Assembly (NCBI GenBank): GCA_964475985.1
Contig: CAYYYP010000014.1
Location: 7,867-71,866, forward strand
Reading direction: 5' to 3'
Source of the DNA: CAYYYP01 sp964475985
Lineage (GTDB): Bacteria; Bdellovibrionota; UBA1018; CAYHWW01
Length of the DNA: 64,000 bases
A model generated the notes under the pieces. It saw nothing but the letters and a program-made list of their open reading frames with translations. It ran no database searches and was not told the origin of the DNA. Shown piece by piece: positions 9,032 through 20,112 of this stretch (within the stretch, counting starts at the first letter, position 1; each line of letters begins with the position of its first letter). A program made the position numbers and the translations under genes.

Positions 9032-9436
9032 ATGATTCATAAGAAGAGTAAATCGACGCTCAACGCCGGCAATTTTGATGTGGATCCTCTTTATGAGACT
9101 TTTGAAAAAATGATGCACGACTTCAATGACGCTACGGAGACCCAAGATGCCTTCATCGATAAGGTCCTAAGTGAGTACCTCAAGGTGATCACCGCGCAAG
9201 GCTTGATCGTTTCGCCAAAGTACCGCGCATTCCTAGAAGATGAAGTCCGTGAACAGGTTCAAGTCATGCTCGTGAAGAAATCTTTAGGCTGCCTTAAAAA
9301 AGAGGAATTTTTGGTTCCGCCCCATGCGTCCAAAATGCTGCAGCCTTTGACGACGGATCCTGAGGAATTGACCATGGACGTCAAACGAAAAAGATTTGAA
9401 TTCTTTTCCCGCAAACGAAACAAATCCAGCCCATAA
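9032..9436 (+). CDS. Hypothetical protein, 134 residues
   Basis: A small, charged, soluble protein without signal peptide or membrane helix, predicted mostly helical and with a basic tail (KRKRFEFFSRKRNKSSP). It reads away from the nrnA-like gene (divergent, 71 bp apart) and converges on rimK with 3 bp between. I do not recognise the family; the basic tail could bind nucleic acid, but this is a guess. Confidence 0.6.
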   Translation: MIHKKSKSTLNAGNFDVDPLYETFEKMMHDFNDATETQDAFIDKVLSEYLKVITAQGLIVSPKYRAFLEDEVREQVQVMLVKKSLGCLKKEEFLVPPHASKMLQPLTTDPEELTMDVKRKRFEFFSRKRNKSSP

Positions 9437-9439
9437 AGG

Positions 9440-10357
9440 CTATTTTTTAAGCTTCATTGCGCGAATAGGTTTTTTTGCAATCCCGCGATGCACGTGAATG
9501 GCGTGCTGAATGATCATGCGGGCAACATTAATTTTTGTCGCCGCTTCGATGCCTTCAAATCCCGGAGAGGAATTCACTTCGATGATCTTTGGGCCTGCCA
9601 GGGTTTCTAGGATATCCACTCCCGCGACGGAAAGCCCTACGGCCCTTGCGGCCTGGATCGCAGCCCTTCGGTAATTTTCCTTAAGCTCGACGATGATTCC
9701 TTCGCCGCCGCGGTGGATATTGGAGCGAAACTCACCTTCTTTAGCCTGGCGACGCATGGCGGCGACCACTTGGTCTCCGATAACAAACGCACGAATGTCT
9801 CTGCCGGCACTTTCCCTAACGTACTGCTGAAGCAATACGTCCTGCTCCAAACTCCACATGGTTTCCAAAACGGACTGGGTGGAGGATGCACTTTCCGTAA
9901 GCATAACTCCGACCCCTTGCGTACCGCGATTCACTTTAATGACGGCCGGTACACCTTGGATCAAACGTAAGGCAAGCCTTGATGCGCGCGGACTACGCAT
10001 GAGCACCGTGATGGGAACTTCAAGGCCTTTTTCCGAAAGAATTTGTAGCGATCTAAATTTATCGCGGCTCTGGGCGATGGCCGTTGAGTTGTTGATGACC
10101 TTAACGCCCTGCAACTCAAATTGTTTGACCACCGCTAGCCCGTATTCCGTAATGGAAGTACCGATGCGCGGTAAAACTACATCGATTCCCCACAGGGGTT
10201 TTTCATGCAGGAAAAGTGCGTTGTAACCCTTTGCCACCAGGACTTGGCAGTCCAAAGGGTTTACGACCTGCACTTGGACCCTCAAGGCCTTGGCCTCTTT
10301 GATGAGCCTCGCCACTGAATGAAGTTTTGCATTCCGGGAAAGGATGGCGAGTTTCAT
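9440..10357 (-). CDS. rimK: RimK-family ATP-grasp alpha-L-glutamate ligase
   Basis: A 305-residue ATP-grasp ligase; E. coli RimK has 300 residues. The segments LPRIGTSITEYGLAVVKQFE, NRGTQGVGVMLTES, LLQQYVRESAGRDIRAFVIG and KIIEVNSSPGFEGIE are the family hallmarks, the last carrying metal-binding Glu/Asn. RimK adds glutamate residues to the C-terminus of ribosomal protein S6; close relatives make other glutamyl conjugates. It begins 2 nt after rpoN ends, in the same direction, so co-transcription with rpoN is likely, which is not the usual partner. Confidence 0.9.
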   Translation of the reverse strand: MKLAILSRNAKLHSVARLIKEAKALRVQVQVVNPLDCQVLVAKGYNALFLHEKPLWGIDVVLPRIGTSITEYGLAVVKQFELQGVKVINNSTAIAQSRDKFRSLQILSEKGLEVPITVLMRSPRASRLALRLIQGVPAVIKVNRGTQGVGVMLTESASSTQSVLETMWSLEQDVLLQQYVRESAGRDIRAFVIGDQVVAAMRRQAKEGEFRSNIHRGGEGIIVELKENYRRAAIQAARAVGLSVAGVDILETLAGPKIIEVNSSPGFEGIEAATKINVARMIIQHAIHVHRGIAKKPIRAMKLKK

Positions 10358-10359
10358 AA

Positions 10360-11862
10360 TTAAAAAGGTTTTTTCCGCTTAGACGAAGAAAGAATGCCTA
10401 AGACATCGCGGTACTTTGCCACTGTGCGCCTGGCGATTTCGATGTTTTCGCTGCGCAAAAGCTCAACGATGCGCTGATCAGAAATAGGCTTGCGGGGATC
10501 TTCCTTAGCGACCATCTGGCGGATCTTGTCCTTCACCGCTTCCGATGCGACGTCACCACCACCATCGGCCGATGAGATTCCTGAATTAAAAAAGTACTTC
10601 AGCTCAAAAATACCCACGGGAGTATGAACAAATTTATTGGTTGTTACACGGCTTACCGTGGACTCGTGCATTCCGATGTCGGCGGCAACATCCCGCAGCA
10701 CCAAAGGCTTAAGGTTCTCAACGCCTTTATCGAAAAAATCCCGCTGATATTTCACGATGCTTTCCGTGACCTTAAAAATCGTTTTCTGACGATTGTGAAT
10801 GCTGCGGATTAACCATACGGCTGAACGGAGTTTTTCTTGGATGTAGGTTTTCGTTTCGGAGCCCGTACCTTTAGGGGTTTTGCTCAAAACATCTTTGTAA
10901 TAACTAGAAACCCTAAGCTTAGGCAGGCCATCTTCGTTGAGCGTAATGGCAAAATCGCCGGTGGCCGTTTTGTAAATGTAAATGTCGGGCGTAATGTATT
11001 GCGTGTTATCCGAACCGGTGAAATTGCGACCGGGCCTAGGTTCAAGTTCCCGAATGATTTTTGTGCACTCCACGACATCGTCCATGGGGATGGATAAAGC
11101 TTTAGTAATTGCCGTGTAATTTTTGCGTTCAAGCTCGGGCAAGTGTTGATCAATGATCTTTTCCACGAGTTCATGGCGTGGCTGAAGGAGAATCCTCGCC
11201 TGCACCAGCAGGCATTCGCGAAGATTTCGGGAAGCAACCCCAATGGGATCAAACTGCTGAATGATTTTTAAAACTTCTTCGGCATCTTCAAGGTCAATCG
11301 TGCACTCGCGGGAAAGATCTTCCAAATTTGCTTGAAGGTAACCATCATCATTGAGATTCCCAATGATCAGTTCGCCCAATCTTTTTTCATTAGCCTCAAG
11401 CACTGCCATGCTGAGCTGCCAACGCAAGTGCTCTTCCAAACTCGTAGTCCGAGTTAAGATGTTTTCAAAGGACGGCATATCATCGGAGTCTGGCATTTCC
11501 GTACCGCGCGGCGCGGCCGGTCCCTGTTGATTGATCTCATCGATGTAGGATTCCCAGTCGATGTCATCTTTTTTACGATCCAAAAATTGATCAGGCGTTG
11601 CTTCCTGAATCAAAGACTCAGGATTATCGGAAGCGACTTGGCCTTCGGGACCTGCTTCGCCCGGTGCCGGTTGTTCCGATGCCGTGCTGCCTTCAAGCGT
11701 GTCGGTGATTTCCTCCAGCAATGGGTTGTCGATCATTTCTTGATTGACGACCTCAGCGAGCTCCAGGCGATTCAACTGAAGAAGTTTAATGGCCTGCTGC
11801 AGCTGAGGCGTCATCACCAGCTGTTGACTGAGCCGCAAGGATTGTTTGATCTCTAATGCCAT
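10360..11862 (-). CDS. rpoN: RNA polymerase sigma-54 factor
   Basis: 500 residues. Region I is seen at the N-terminus (SLRLSQQLVMTPQLQQAIKL), followed by an acidic low-complexity region II of about 100 residues, the core-binding domain, a helix-turn-helix (DIGMHESTVSRVTTNKFV) and the RpoN box ARRTVAKYR at residues 477-485, which reads the -24 promoter element. It directs enhancer-dependent transcription. Placement directly downstream of lptB is common in proteobacteria. A matching -24/-12 promoter is present in this window at 14608. Confidence 0.97.
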   Translation of the reverse strand: MALEIKQSLRLSQQLVMTPQLQQAIKLLQLNRLELAEVVNQEMIDNPLLEEITDTLEGSTASEQPAPGEAGPEGQVASDNPESLIQEATPDQFLDRKKDDIDWESYIDEINQQGPAAPRGTEMPDSDDMPSFENILTRTTSLEEHLRWQLSMAVLEANEKRLGELIIGNLNDDGYLQANLEDLSRECTIDLEDAEEVLKIIQQFDPIGVASRNLRECLLVQARILLQPRHELVEKIIDQHLPELERKNYTAITKALSIPMDDVVECTKIIRELEPRPGRNFTGSDNTQYITPDIYIYKTATGDFAITLNEDGLPKLRVSSYYKDVLSKTPKGTGSETKTYIQEKLRSAVWLIRSIHNRQKTIFKVTESIVKYQRDFFDKGVENLKPLVLRDVAADIGMHESTVSRVTTNKFVHTPVGIFELKYFFNSGISSADGGGDVASEAVKDKIRQMVAKEDPRKPISDQRIVELLRSENIEIARRTVAKYRDVLGILSSSKRKKPF

Positions 11863-11908
11863 GCCCTAGATTTGCCTCATTTTATGGAGTCTGTACTTTA
11901 AAAACGAC

Positions 11909-12679
11909 TCAAAGTTTAAAATTATGCCCTAGGTATGCTTCACGTGCCCGAGGGCTTTCTGCGATCTGCGTCGGCGTTCCGTATTCTAAGATCATACCAT
12001 CGGAAAGAATGTAGCCCAAATCACAAATGCCCAAAGTCTCCCGAACATTGTGATCAGTGATAAGAATGCCGAGCCCCCGCTGCTTTAATTTTCGGATGAC
12101 ATCTTGAATTTCCGCGACAGCTAAGGGGTCAACTCCGGCAAAGGGTTCATCGAGGAGCAAAAAAAGCGGATCAAGCGCCAAAGCCCTAGCCACTTCCACT
12201 CGCCGCCGCTCGCCCCCCGAAAGGGTAAACGCCTTTTGTTGGGCCACGTGTCGAATACTAAAATCATCAAGGAGGTTGGAAAGTTTTTCCCGCCGCTGGG
12301 CCCGGGTAAGATCCGTATTCTCCAGCACCGCCAAAATATTATCTTCGACCGTCATCTTACGAAAAACGCTGGGCTCCTGTGGAAGATAACCCACGCCAAT
12401 GCGGGCCCGCTCATGCATGGGAAGGTCCGTGAGTTCCTGACCATTTAAAAATACTTTCCCGTCATCGGCCTTAATCAAACCAACGACCATATAGAAAGAT
12501 GTAGTTTTGCCGGCGCCATTAGGACCGAGTAACCCTACAATTTGCCCTGATTGAAGGCCAAAGGCCACATTCTTCACCACCGTGCGTTCACCAAATTTTT
12601 TAACTAAACCTTCAGCTTTAAGCGTGTTGGGCTGGGTATGGGACGTGGCGGAGGATTCATTTGGTTTCGTGGATTCCAT
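11909..12679 (-). CDS. lptB: LPS export ABC transporter ATP-binding protein LptB
   Basis: 256 residues with Walker A GPNGAGKTTSFYMVVG, signature LSGGERRRVEVARAL, Walker B FLLLDEPFAGVDP and H-loop ITDHNVRETL, all in the LptB-specific form. It carries a short extra N-terminus of about 20 residues. LptB drives LptFG to pull LPS from the inner membrane into the periplasmic bridge. Its start overlaps the upstream lptC-like gene by 23 nt and rpoN follows after 46 nt. Confidence 0.95.
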   Translation of the reverse strand: MESTKPNESSATSHTQPNTLKAEGLVKKFGERTVVKNVAFGLQSGQIVGLLGPNGAGKTTSFYMVVGLIKADDGKVFLNGQELTDLPMHERARIGVGYLPQEPSVFRKMTVEDNILAVLENTDLTRAQRREKLSNLLDDFSIRHVAQQKAFTLSGGERRRVEVARALALDPLFLLLDEPFAGVDPLAVAEIQDVIRKLKQRGLGILITDHNVRETLGICDLGYILSDGMILEYGTPTQIAESPRAREAYLGHNFKL

Positions 12680-13754
12680 TGGCGTGGGATACCTCTACTA
12701 AATTTTTTGTGCGATAAATCGTAATGATCTCACCCGTTAGTGTGTCGGTCTCTTGATACACCGAAGGAAACCCCGAGAGAATCACCTTGTCATCCTCGGA
12801 AATGAAATCCGCACGTTGGCAGGTGGAATATTTCATGCCGTCCTCAAGTTTTTTGACGTCAGTTTCTTGAAGGTAAACCTCACCTTTAGCGACCATGAAT
12901 TGTAAGCCGTTGGGCCCGGTGCTTTGTTTTGACCCATAGGTCATTTCCTGTTCCTTAGAGCGCACCAATAAAGTCCCCATATGGGATTGAACCAACCTTG
13001 AGGGGTGATCCATCATGAAGTACGCAACTTTTTTTGCGCGATCGACATTCGAGCGGTCTGAAGTGACGTCGGAGTGTTCGGAAGGTTTTCCACGAACAAT
13101 TTTCGCACGTACATTATGCTCAACATTGAGCACCGGAGTTTTACGCGGCGCAATAAGCCCAGTTCCCCAAATTAACATTTCTTTGTTTTGGTCGGTGCCA
13201 AAAAAATCCTCATTCGTTCGCACCAAATCCTCGATGTGGGAATAGTGGGCTTTATTGGTCTTGACCGAAAAGCCATCCGGGAAAGTCACAAAAACATTGT
13301 CAATGAGGTCAATGTCCTTGGTTTTTAAGTCATAATTTGCGGTGCGGCCCGTAACCACCGTAGGTGCCTGTTTTGAGTTATCATTGGAATCATACATTTT
13401 GATTTTCGCGTTTTTTGCCTGGAGGGTCTGGGATTTTTCATACACCACCGCATGATCGGCGATCATTTCGGAACGTTTGAGGTCGCCTTCCACGGAATAA
13501 TAATGCACGCCATCCATGGTGTATTGAATCGCGTCATCGGGGCGCTGATATTCAACCATGGTGGGCAGGCTCTTAAACATGCCACGCACCGTTTTCTCTT
13601 CTTGTTTATCAAATACGCGTGGCAAAAAGACGAGAACTTCTACGCTGACTAAAAGACCCACGAAAGCCAGCAGCAAAGGTCTAAATATTTTTTGCAAGAA
13701 GGCGCGAAGCTTCACCCGAAACAGCCGCAGGCGCCGAACGGACTTGCCGCCCAT
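12657..13754 (-). CDS. lptC: LptC-LptA-like fusion, periplasmic LPS transport protein
   Basis: 365 residues, about twice the usual length of LptC (roughly 190) or LptA (roughly 180). After a basic N-terminus there is one membrane anchor (about residues 28-46), then a LptC-like beta region (YTMDGVHYYSVEGDLKRSEM, TGRTANYDLKTKDIDLIDNV). The last 90 residues look like an LptA/OstA unit: GEVYLQETD, then DKVILSGFPSVYQETD and GEIITIYRTKNLVEVSHANG. It therefore seems to join the LptC anchor and an LptA bridge segment in one chain. It lies between kdsC and lptB, where separate lptC and lptA would be expected. The fusion reading is inference from sequence pattern. Confidence 0.8.
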   Translation of the reverse strand: MGGKSVRRLRLFRVKLRAFLQKIFRPLLLAFVGLLVSVEVLVFLPRVFDKQEEKTVRGMFKSLPTMVEYQRPDDAIQYTMDGVHYYSVEGDLKRSEMIADHAVVYEKSQTLQAKNAKIKMYDSNDNSKQAPTVVTGRTANYDLKTKDIDLIDNVFVTFPDGFSVKTNKAHYSHIEDLVRTNEDFFGTDQNKEMLIWGTGLIAPRKTPVLNVEHNVRAKIVRGKPSEHSDVTSDRSNVDRAKKVAYFMMDHPSRLVQSHMGTLLVRSKEQEMTYGSKQSTGPNGLQFMVAKGEVYLQETDVKKLEDGMKYSTCQRADFISEDDKVILSGFPSVYQETDTLTGEIITIYRTKNLVEVSHANGIHETK

Positions 13755-13756
13755 TT

Positions 13757-14323
13757 TTAAGGAGCGCTCCGTAAATTAGCGGCGACCTCTGACTTGATAC
13801 GCCGAATGAGATCACAAACCTCACGCACTGCGCCAAGCCCACCCAATTCGTGAGTGATATAATGAGCGATTTCTTTAGCTTCCGGAACGGCATTCGGCAC
13901 AGTTGCCGCAAAGCCCACTTTTTCCAAAACGGGAATGTCAAAGAGATCATCGCCCATAAAACCACATTGTGAAGCCGTAAGACCCGTATCGCTTAAGATT
14001 TTTTCGAAGGCCACGATTTTATTCTCATCACCTAAATAAACGTGTTTGATGCCCAAAAACTTTGCTCGCTCACGAACGGATTTAGAATCCCCGCCACTCA
14101 CAAACGCCACGTCGATACCGATTTGGCGAAGAAGTTTAATGCCATGCCCATCTCGAACATTGAAAGCGCGATTCCAGCCCGTGCCTTCCGTCCACCAAAT
14201 GGTTCCGTCGGTGAGGACACCATCGACGTCAAGGATGAGAAGCTCGAGCCTAGCCACGGAAGCTTCCAGTTTCGCGCTGAGTTGCTGTTTTCGGGGATCA
14301 ATGAAGGTGTAATGAAAGCTCAT
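13757..14323 (-). CDS. kdsC: 3-deoxy-D-manno-octulosonate 8-phosphate phosphatase KdsC
   Basis: 188-residue HAD phosphatase without a cap domain, as expected for KdsC. Motif I is LDVDGVLTDG (D32 nucleophile, D34), motif II VSGGDS, motif III/IV K...FMGDDLFDIPVL. It dephosphorylates Kdo 8-phosphate to Kdo. The gene ends 2 nt before the lptC-like gene and belongs to the same minus-strand operon. Confidence 0.94.
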   Translation of the reverse strand: MSFHYTFIDPRKQQLSAKLEASVARLELLILDVDGVLTDGTIWWTEGTGWNRAFNVRDGHGIKLLRQIGIDVAFVSGGDSKSVRERAKFLGIKHVYLGDENKIVAFEKILSDTGLTASQCGFMGDDLFDIPVLEKVGFAATVPNAVPEAKEIAHYITHELGGLGAVREVCDLIRRIKSEVAANLRSAP

Positions 14324-14690
14324 ATATTTCTTTTTAAGTGTAAGGATTTTCTTAGATAATGTCGAAGTTTTTGACGTGCGTTTAAAAAAAGGCCGGAAAA
14401 TTCGCAGAACAAATCCACAATTTGAAAATGAATCGCAGTCCCGGAAAAGCCACCGAAATTTATTGACGGCGGTCGGTTGCCACCCCTCAAACTACCGCAT
14501 GTAGCTGATATTAAATATTTTTAATTTATACCAGAAAGCTTCATGCGCGCGTAACGCCCCTCGCAGGATGGAGACTTTTGCCCGGGGAATTCCAGAATTT
14601 TGGAAGCTGGCACACCAACTGCACATGGGGCAGTGCGACGTATTCAAGTTGTTCGAAATCGTTGTTGTTCAAAAAGTTGGAGATGAAGTT
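14324..14690. other. 367-bp intergenic region between kdsC and the lipoprotein gene
   Basis: Divergent spacer. It holds an AT-rich stretch around 14510-14535 and the sigma-54-type promoter listed separately at 14608-14623. The kdsC promoter should also lie here, on the minus strand; I could not pick a convincing -35/-10 pair for it. No further gene is supported. Confidence 0.6.
14608..14623 (+). promoter_or_regulatory. Sigma-54 (-24/-12) promoter candidate for the lipoprotein gene
   Basis: The sequence TGGCAC-ACCAA-CTGCA matches the consensus TGGCAC-N5-TTGCW with one mismatch and has the required 10 bp between the GG and GC dinucleotides. Transcription would begin near 14634, giving a leader of about 57 nt before the ATG at 14691. 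Confidence 0.65.
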
Positions 14691-15218
14691 ATGAAAAAGT
14701 TACCGTTAAAAATTTTATGTAGAAATATCGCCCGCGTTCTTTTCCTAGGCACGATCGCCTTATCCACGTTCATGATCACGTCGGGTTGCGGAAAGTCCGA
14801 TCCGGTTGTCAATAATCCGCCTGGCGTAAATAACAATCCTTACAATTCAAATGCTGCCTATCAGCAAGCAGCCTTCAATCCGTTAAATTCCGGCACCTTT
14901 CAATTTGGGCAACAGTGCCAAGTAGCCCCTGGCGTTCCAGGCATTGCATTAGGTTACAATTGCGTACAGCAAGGCCAACTCCCCTGCATCATCCCAAGTT
15001 CCGGTCAGGTGGGAGTTTACACCTCCCAGGGTTGTCAGTATGCACAAACAACTATTGTTTATGCTTGCCGCCCCGGCGACGTGATGACTCCGGTAGCAAT
15101 TCAGAATCAACTCACCCAGCAGATGGATACGCTTTTACTCTGTCAAAGCAGTTGCGGTCAGAACTCAATGCTCTCTTGGAATTCGACTTGCTACAACTCA
15201 ACCATCTTCCCTTACTAA
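14691..15218 (+). CDS. Small Asn/Gln/Cys-rich putative lipoprotein
   Basis: 175 residues from ATG 14691, preceded by GGAG (around 14678) at suitable spacing; a longer in-frame start at 14568 has no support. The signal peptide (LFLGTIALSTFMITSGC) ends in TSGC, an acceptable but not perfect lipobox, so lipidation at the Cys is likely. The mature protein begins with a Pro/Asn-rich flexible linker and has about nine further cysteines in a Gln/Asn-rich domain, suggesting disulfide-stabilised structure in the periplasm or on the surface. The family is not recognised. Confidence 0.7.
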   Translation: MKKLPLKILCRNIARVLFLGTIALSTFMITSGCGKSDPVVNNPPGVNNNPYNSNAAYQQAAFNPLNSGTFQFGQQCQVAPGVPGIALGYNCVQQGQLPCIIPSSGQVGVYTSQGCQYAQTTIVYACRPGDVMTPVAIQNQLTQQMDTLLLCQSSCGQNSMLSWNSTCYNSTIFPY

Positions 15219-15269
15219 TCCCTCAGCCTACTCGCCATCTCCTACTCCTCTCCTCCCTCCTCTAATCCA

Positions 15270-15307
15270 GGCGGTGGGTTCCGTAACGGCGAGACGGGAT
15301 CCACCGC

Positions 15308-15308
<1 letters not shown>
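15270..15308. terminator. Hairpin between convergent lipoprotein gene and kdsA
   Basis: Arms GGCGGTGGGTTCCGT and ACGGGATCCACCGCC pair over 15 positions (13 Watson-Crick plus G-T pairs) around a 9-nt loop, directly after the kdsA stop. Neither side has a clean T-run, so it may work as a Rho-assisted or bidirectional 3' stabiliser. Confidence 0.45.
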
Positions 15309-17862
<2,554 letters not shown>

Positions 17863-17886
17863 CTAAAGAGGAATAAGAATCAGACT

Positions 17887-18684
17887 TTAAACCCCGGTTT
17901 TAACGAGCTTTCGCACCATCTCAAGATCCTCTAAAGTATCTACGCCAATGGACTTGTTTTGACTCAGCGCAACTCCGATCGGCATTCCGTAATGCAAAGC
18001 GCGAAGCTGCTCTAACGATTCAGAAATTTCAAGTTTCGTGCGCGCGGATTGGGCGAATTTTAAAAGTGCAGCTTTGGTGTAAACGTAAATGCCTAGATGT
18101 TGTTGGCAGATGAGATCCTTGGGGTTTTTTGGCCTCGATTCCCTTGAGTAGGGAAACGGAAATCTGGAAAAATAAATCGCTTGATCCTGGGCGCCCTTCA
18201 TCACTTTGACGGCGTTAGGATTGTCAAAGTCCCCGAAGGAATCAAAGGGCACGGCGGTGGTGGTAATGGAAAACTCGCCAAGCAAAATCAGTTTCACTGC
18301 GGCGGTGACGCATTCAGGGTCCATGAGCGGTTCATCACCCTGCAAGTTCACGAACACGTCATAGTCCGGATAAGTCTCTGCAACCTTGGCCACCCGGTCG
18401 GTGCCTGATTGGATCTGCGAAGACGTCATTACGACTTTTCCGCCAAAGGATTCCACCAGGTTTTTAATTTTTTCGTGGTCAGTCGCAACGATAACGTCGC
18501 AGACCATTCCGGGAAAACTTTCCTTCAGGGTTCGGGCGGCCATTTCCGCGCGTTCGAACACCCATCTGATCATGGGCTTACCCGCGATGTCCGCCAACGC
18601 TTTTTCCGCTAACCTAGTCGATTCCAAACGGGACGGAATGACGATGAGGATTTTTGATAAAATATTTTTTGAATTTTGCGGCAT
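17887..18684 (-). CDS. kdsB: 3-deoxy-manno-octulosonate cytidylyltransferase (CMP-Kdo synthetase)
   Basis: 265 residues. The start ILIVIPSRLESTRLAEKAL is the nucleotide-binding motif of this family; VIVATDHEKI, SGTDRVAKV, VNLQGDEPLMDPE and YFSRFPFPYSR follow in the correct order. It activates Kdo with CTP before transfer to lipid A. It is 75 bp upstream of pyrG in the same orientation, completing a kdsB-pyrG-kdsA group. Confidence 0.95.
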   Translation of the reverse strand: MPQNSKNILSKILIVIPSRLESTRLAEKALADIAGKPMIRWVFERAEMAARTLKESFPGMVCDVIVATDHEKIKNLVESFGGKVVMTSSQIQSGTDRVAKVAETYPDYDVFVNLQGDEPLMDPECVTAAVKLILLGEFSITTTAVPFDSFGDFDNPNAVKVMKGAQDQAIYFSRFPFPYSRESRPKNPKDLICQQHLGIYVYTKAALLKFAQSARTKLEISESLEQLRALHYGMPIGVALSQNKSIGVDTLEDLEMVRKLVKTGV

Positions 18685-18693
18685 TTACGTGGA

Positions 18694-20112
18694 CTATGCC
18701 GCACGGATGAGTTCCTGCGCAACAAAAACATGATTTCTTTGCGCGCGTTTTGCGGAGTACATCGCCGCATCGGCCGCTTCCAAAATTTCTTTCCTGGTTT
18801 TTGCATGATCCGGGCAAACCGCTACACCTATACTTACGGTAAGGTGGAGGGCCAAACCTTCTTTTTCAAGGAACACATGCTTTTCGATGGTTTTTCGCAC
18901 GTCTTCAGCGAGCGCCACCGCTTCGCCCTTTGAAATTCCCTCTAGGATGATCACGAATTCATCTCCGCCGTATCGGCATATGACGTCTGATCTGCGCAAA
19001 ACTTTCTCCACTACCTGTCCCATTTCACAAAGCAAATGAGTGCCCACTAAGTGGCCATTGGAATCATTCACTTGTTTGAAATGGTCGACGTCCAAAAACA
19101 TTACGGCAAAACTTGAAGACTTCAGTTTCTGACGGGCAAAGGCCTGATCTAAAAACTCCGAGAGAAACCTTGCGTTAAACAAGCCCGTGACGTCATCTTT
19201 GTATAAGAGTTCTGTCACGTCCCGAAAACTTTCAATTTGTTTTCCGGTGAGACGCACTTGTGAACTTAAGATGCGGAATAAGGACACGAGTTCTTCAATG
19301 GTGTGAGAAAGAGAGGGCTGTGAACAGACCACATAATAATTTCTGGCCCCCACACACTGAAATTGAAAAACAATAACTTCTGGACCCACCAGCGACTTAG
19401 GTAAAACGCGGAACTCGGCTTGGTCCTGGACCATTTTTTGAAAAACTTGGGACCATTCCACTACCACGTCAAGCACATCAACATTGGAATCCAAGTCTGT
19501 CTCAATGCGATCCCAGCGATCAGACTGCATCTCGTAAAGGCCGAGGCCTGTACACTGCGTGGTTTTTTTCAAATATTGCATCGCTAGGGAAAAGAGGCTT
19601 GTTTCATCCAAAGTGGAGGAAATGAGTTGGCAAGTTTGAATGACCGAGCCGTAGGTACTCTGGACTTCATCGGTTCCCAAGGCGAGTGCTCGGGCCACGA
19701 CTTTTTTTAAACTTTTTTGAAAGCGTGCGATCACGTAGGCCGCCGCATTGGCCTGCGCTAAGTCAAGTACGTCTTCTGCGCCGTTACGCATAAAATCTAC
19801 GGTGTCCGAGGTTTGAAAGTCTCTGCCCATGATGATGAACTTGCTTTCGGGCAACACTGAGCGGACTTTTTCTATGTGGTGGGCGAAATTTTTTGACAAA
19901 ACAATAAGCTGGCCAATGCCGCTTTCGGAAAGCAGAGTTTCCAAAAAATCTTGCTCAGAATGCAAAACAAAAACTTCCGGCGTAAGGTCCGTACCGGAAG
20001 TTTCAAAAATTTCCTTCGCTTTGCGGGATAACGACTGGGCCAAGATTTCGTCATCTAAGAAAATAAGTACTCTGAGCTTGACGCTGACCTTCTTAAGCGG
20101 CGCGGGATTCAT
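18694..20112 (-). CDS. GGDEF-domain diguanylate cyclase
   Basis: About 472 residues from ATG 20112, which has GGAGC six bases upstream; an in-frame ATG at 20127 lacks one. The N-terminal 120 residues look like a response-regulator-like fold (LRVLIFLDDEILAQSL), followed by a GAF-like region and a C-terminal GGDEF domain. The active-site motif RYGGDEF is intact, with the inhibitory I-site RRSD located five residues before it, so c-di-GMP product feedback is predicted. The gene overlaps the upstream coiled-coil gene by 20 nt. Confidence 0.88.
   Translation of the reverse strand: MNPAPLKKVSVKLRVLIFLDDEILAQSLSRKAKEIFETSGTDLTPEVFVLHSEQDFLETLLSESGIGQLIVLSKNFAHHIEKVRSVLPESKFIIMGRDFQTSDTVDFMRNGAEDVLDLAQANAAAYVIARFQKSLKKVVARALALGTDEVQSTYGSVIQTCQLISSTLDETSLFSLAMQYLKKTTQCTGLGLYEMQSDRWDRIETDLDSNVDVLDVVVEWSQVFQKMVQDQAEFRVLPKSLVGPEVIVFQFQCVGARNYYVVCSQPSLSHTIEELVSLFRILSSQVRLTGKQIESFRDVTELLYKDDVTGLFNARFLSEFLDQAFARQKLKSSSFAVMFLDVDHFKQVNDSNGHLVGTHLLCEMGQVVEKVLRRSDVICRYGGDEFVIILEGISKGEAVALAEDVRKTIEKHVFLEKEGLALHLTVSIGVAVCPDHAKTRKEILEAADAAMYSAKRAQRNHVFVAQELIRAA

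Noticed and set aside
14560..14574. 13-nt run GCAGGATGGAGAC shared with 41106-41118
   Set aside because: Dozens of such 13-mer pairs are expected by chance in 64 kb and the surroundings do not match.
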